Below are positions 6,747 to 7,287 of a stretch of DNA of 7,287 bases, one piece after another. The translations under genes were made by a program, and so were the position numbers. The stretch covers positions 1 through 7,287 of the forward strand of contig JAFAZM010000164.1 in NCBI GenBank assembly GCA_019239785.1, given 5' to 3'. This DNA comes from Sphingomonadaceae bacterium. Its GTDB lineage: Bacteria; Pseudomonadota; Alphaproteobacteria; Sphingomonadales; Sphingomonadaceae. Positions within the stretch are counted from its first letter, which is position 1, and each line of letters begins with the position of its first letter. The notes beneath the pieces were generated by a model. That model did not search any database and was not told the origin of the DNA. It saw only the letters and a list, made by a program, of their open reading frames with translations.

Positions 6747-7247
6747 ATGCCCGTCATTGCCGCCATTGCGATCTTCCTCGCCACAATCCTGGCGATGGAG
6801 GGCTTCGCCTACGCGATGCACCGCTGGGTGATGCATGGGCCGGGCTGGTTCCTCCATGCCAGCCATCACCGGCTTCGGCCGGGCCGGTTCGAGGCGAACG
6901 ATCTCTATGCAGTCATCTTCGCCTTGCCTTCGATCCTCCTGCTCTACGGCGGCGTCAATCTGGGGTGGGGCGACTGGGCGATCGGCGTGGGCGCGGGCAT
7001 CGCCGCCTATGGCGCGATCTATTTCGGCTTCCACGACGTGATCGTGCACAAGAGGATCGCGCACCGCTACGTCGCCCGTTCGCCTTACATGAAGCGGATC
7101 GTGCAGGCGCACAGGCTGCACCATGCGGTCGAGACCAAGGCGGGCACGGTCAGCTTCGGCTTCCTCTGGGCGCCGCCGGCGGCGGAGCTTGCGGAAGAGC
7201 TGGCGCGGCGGGGGCAGCAGGGGGTGCGGGAGCCGGTTGGGAAGTAG
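6747..7247 (+). CDS. crtZ: Beta-carotene hydroxylase (CrtZ type, fatty acid hydroxylase superfamily)
   Basis: Membrane di-iron oxygenase that adds 3-hydroxyl groups to the beta-ionone rings of carotenoids, turning beta-carotene into zeaxanthin by way of beta-cryptoxanthin. It has 166 residues, typical of bacterial CrtZ (about 160-175). The histidine clusters that bind iron are all present: H25 and H30 (HRWVMH), H37, H40 and H41 (HASHH), H96 and H101 (HDVIVH), and H122, H125 and H126 (HRLHH). Hydrophobic segments at about 3-22, 53-72 and 78-95 fit a small integral membrane protein. The start is fixed by an in-frame TAG at 6735-6737 just upstream. No ribosome binding site is seen. No other carotenoid gene is visible in the window, so it looks detached from any crt cluster here. 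It suggests a yellow, xanthophyll-producing host. Confidence 0.95.
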   Translation: MPVIAAIAIFLATILAMEGFAYAMHRWVMHGPGWFLHASHHRLRPGRFEANDLYAVIFALPSILLLYGGVNLGWGDWAIGVGAGIAAYGAIYFGFHDVIVHKRIAHRYVARSPYMKRIVQAHRLHHAVETKAGTVSFGFLWAPPAAELAEELARRGQQGVREPVGK

Positions 7248-7253
7248 AGACGG

Positions 7254-7281
7254 GGGACTGGGGACTGGGGACTAGGGACTG
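7254..7281. repeat. Short tandem repeat, four 7-bp units
   Basis: Units of GGGACTG occur at 7254-7260, 7261-7267 and 7275-7281, with one variant GGGACTA at 7268-7274. The array starts six bases after the crtZ stop codon and runs close to the window end, so its right flank is hardly seen. It is probably noncoding and prone to copy-number change. Confidence 0.8.
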
Positions 7282-7287
7282 GCAATC

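Noticed and set aside
6639..7124. 162-codon N-terminal extension of the GGT-like protein
   Set aside because: It is antisense to crtZ, would bury the Tat signal peptide internally, and the ATG at 6638 has its own good ribosome binding site.
1..7287. CRISPR array, tRNA or rRNA gene, insertion sequence
   Set aside because: No regularly spaced direct repeats with unique spacers, no cloverleaf or rRNA-like stretch, and no transposase were seen.

Overview
The window is GC-rich alphaproteobacterial DNA. Gene content points to a pigmented sphingomonad-like organism: a short CrtZ-type carotenoid hydroxylase, Tat- and Sec-exported peptidases, and a NodT-type outer-membrane lipoprotein. The taxonomic call is an inference from gene content and composition; no marker gene is present.

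Left part (1-2556): two divergent genes share a 135-bp control region. Leftward runs a HlyD/CvaA-type membrane fusion protein, cut by the window edge so that its C-terminus is missing. Rightward runs a NodT/TolC-like outer-membrane factor lipoprotein. Together they are two of the three parts of a type I (ABC-driven) export system. The third part, an ABC transporter that by family precedent would carry a C39 peptidase domain, is expected just beyond the left edge but is not visible. The control region carries two perfect inverted repeats, one near each start: a 14-bp palindrome (1020-1033) and a pair of 11-bp arms (1102-1112 and 1123-1133).

Middle (2557-4808): a compound palindromic intergenic repeat with two back-to-back G/C hairpins precedes a Sec-exported M1-family zinc metallopeptidase with an intact active site. 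Past its stop lies a third, single hairpin of similar design, between this gene and the convergent acylase gene.

Right part (4809-7287): a Tat-exported gamma-glutamyltransferase-family enzyme runs leftward. Its autoprocessing threonine is intact, but the residues that bind the glutamyl group in true GGTs are replaced, so it is better read as a GGT-like acylase or hydrolase. Divergent from it is crtZ (beta-carotene hydroxylase), possibly leaderless. The window ends in a 7-bp tandem repeat.

The M1 peptidase and the GGT-like enzyme are both predicted to act outside the cytoplasm on peptides or amides. They do not share an operon, and no direct link to the export pair is visible. The most interesting part is the export pair with its doubly palindromic divergent promoter, followed by the active-site changes in the GGT-like enzyme.
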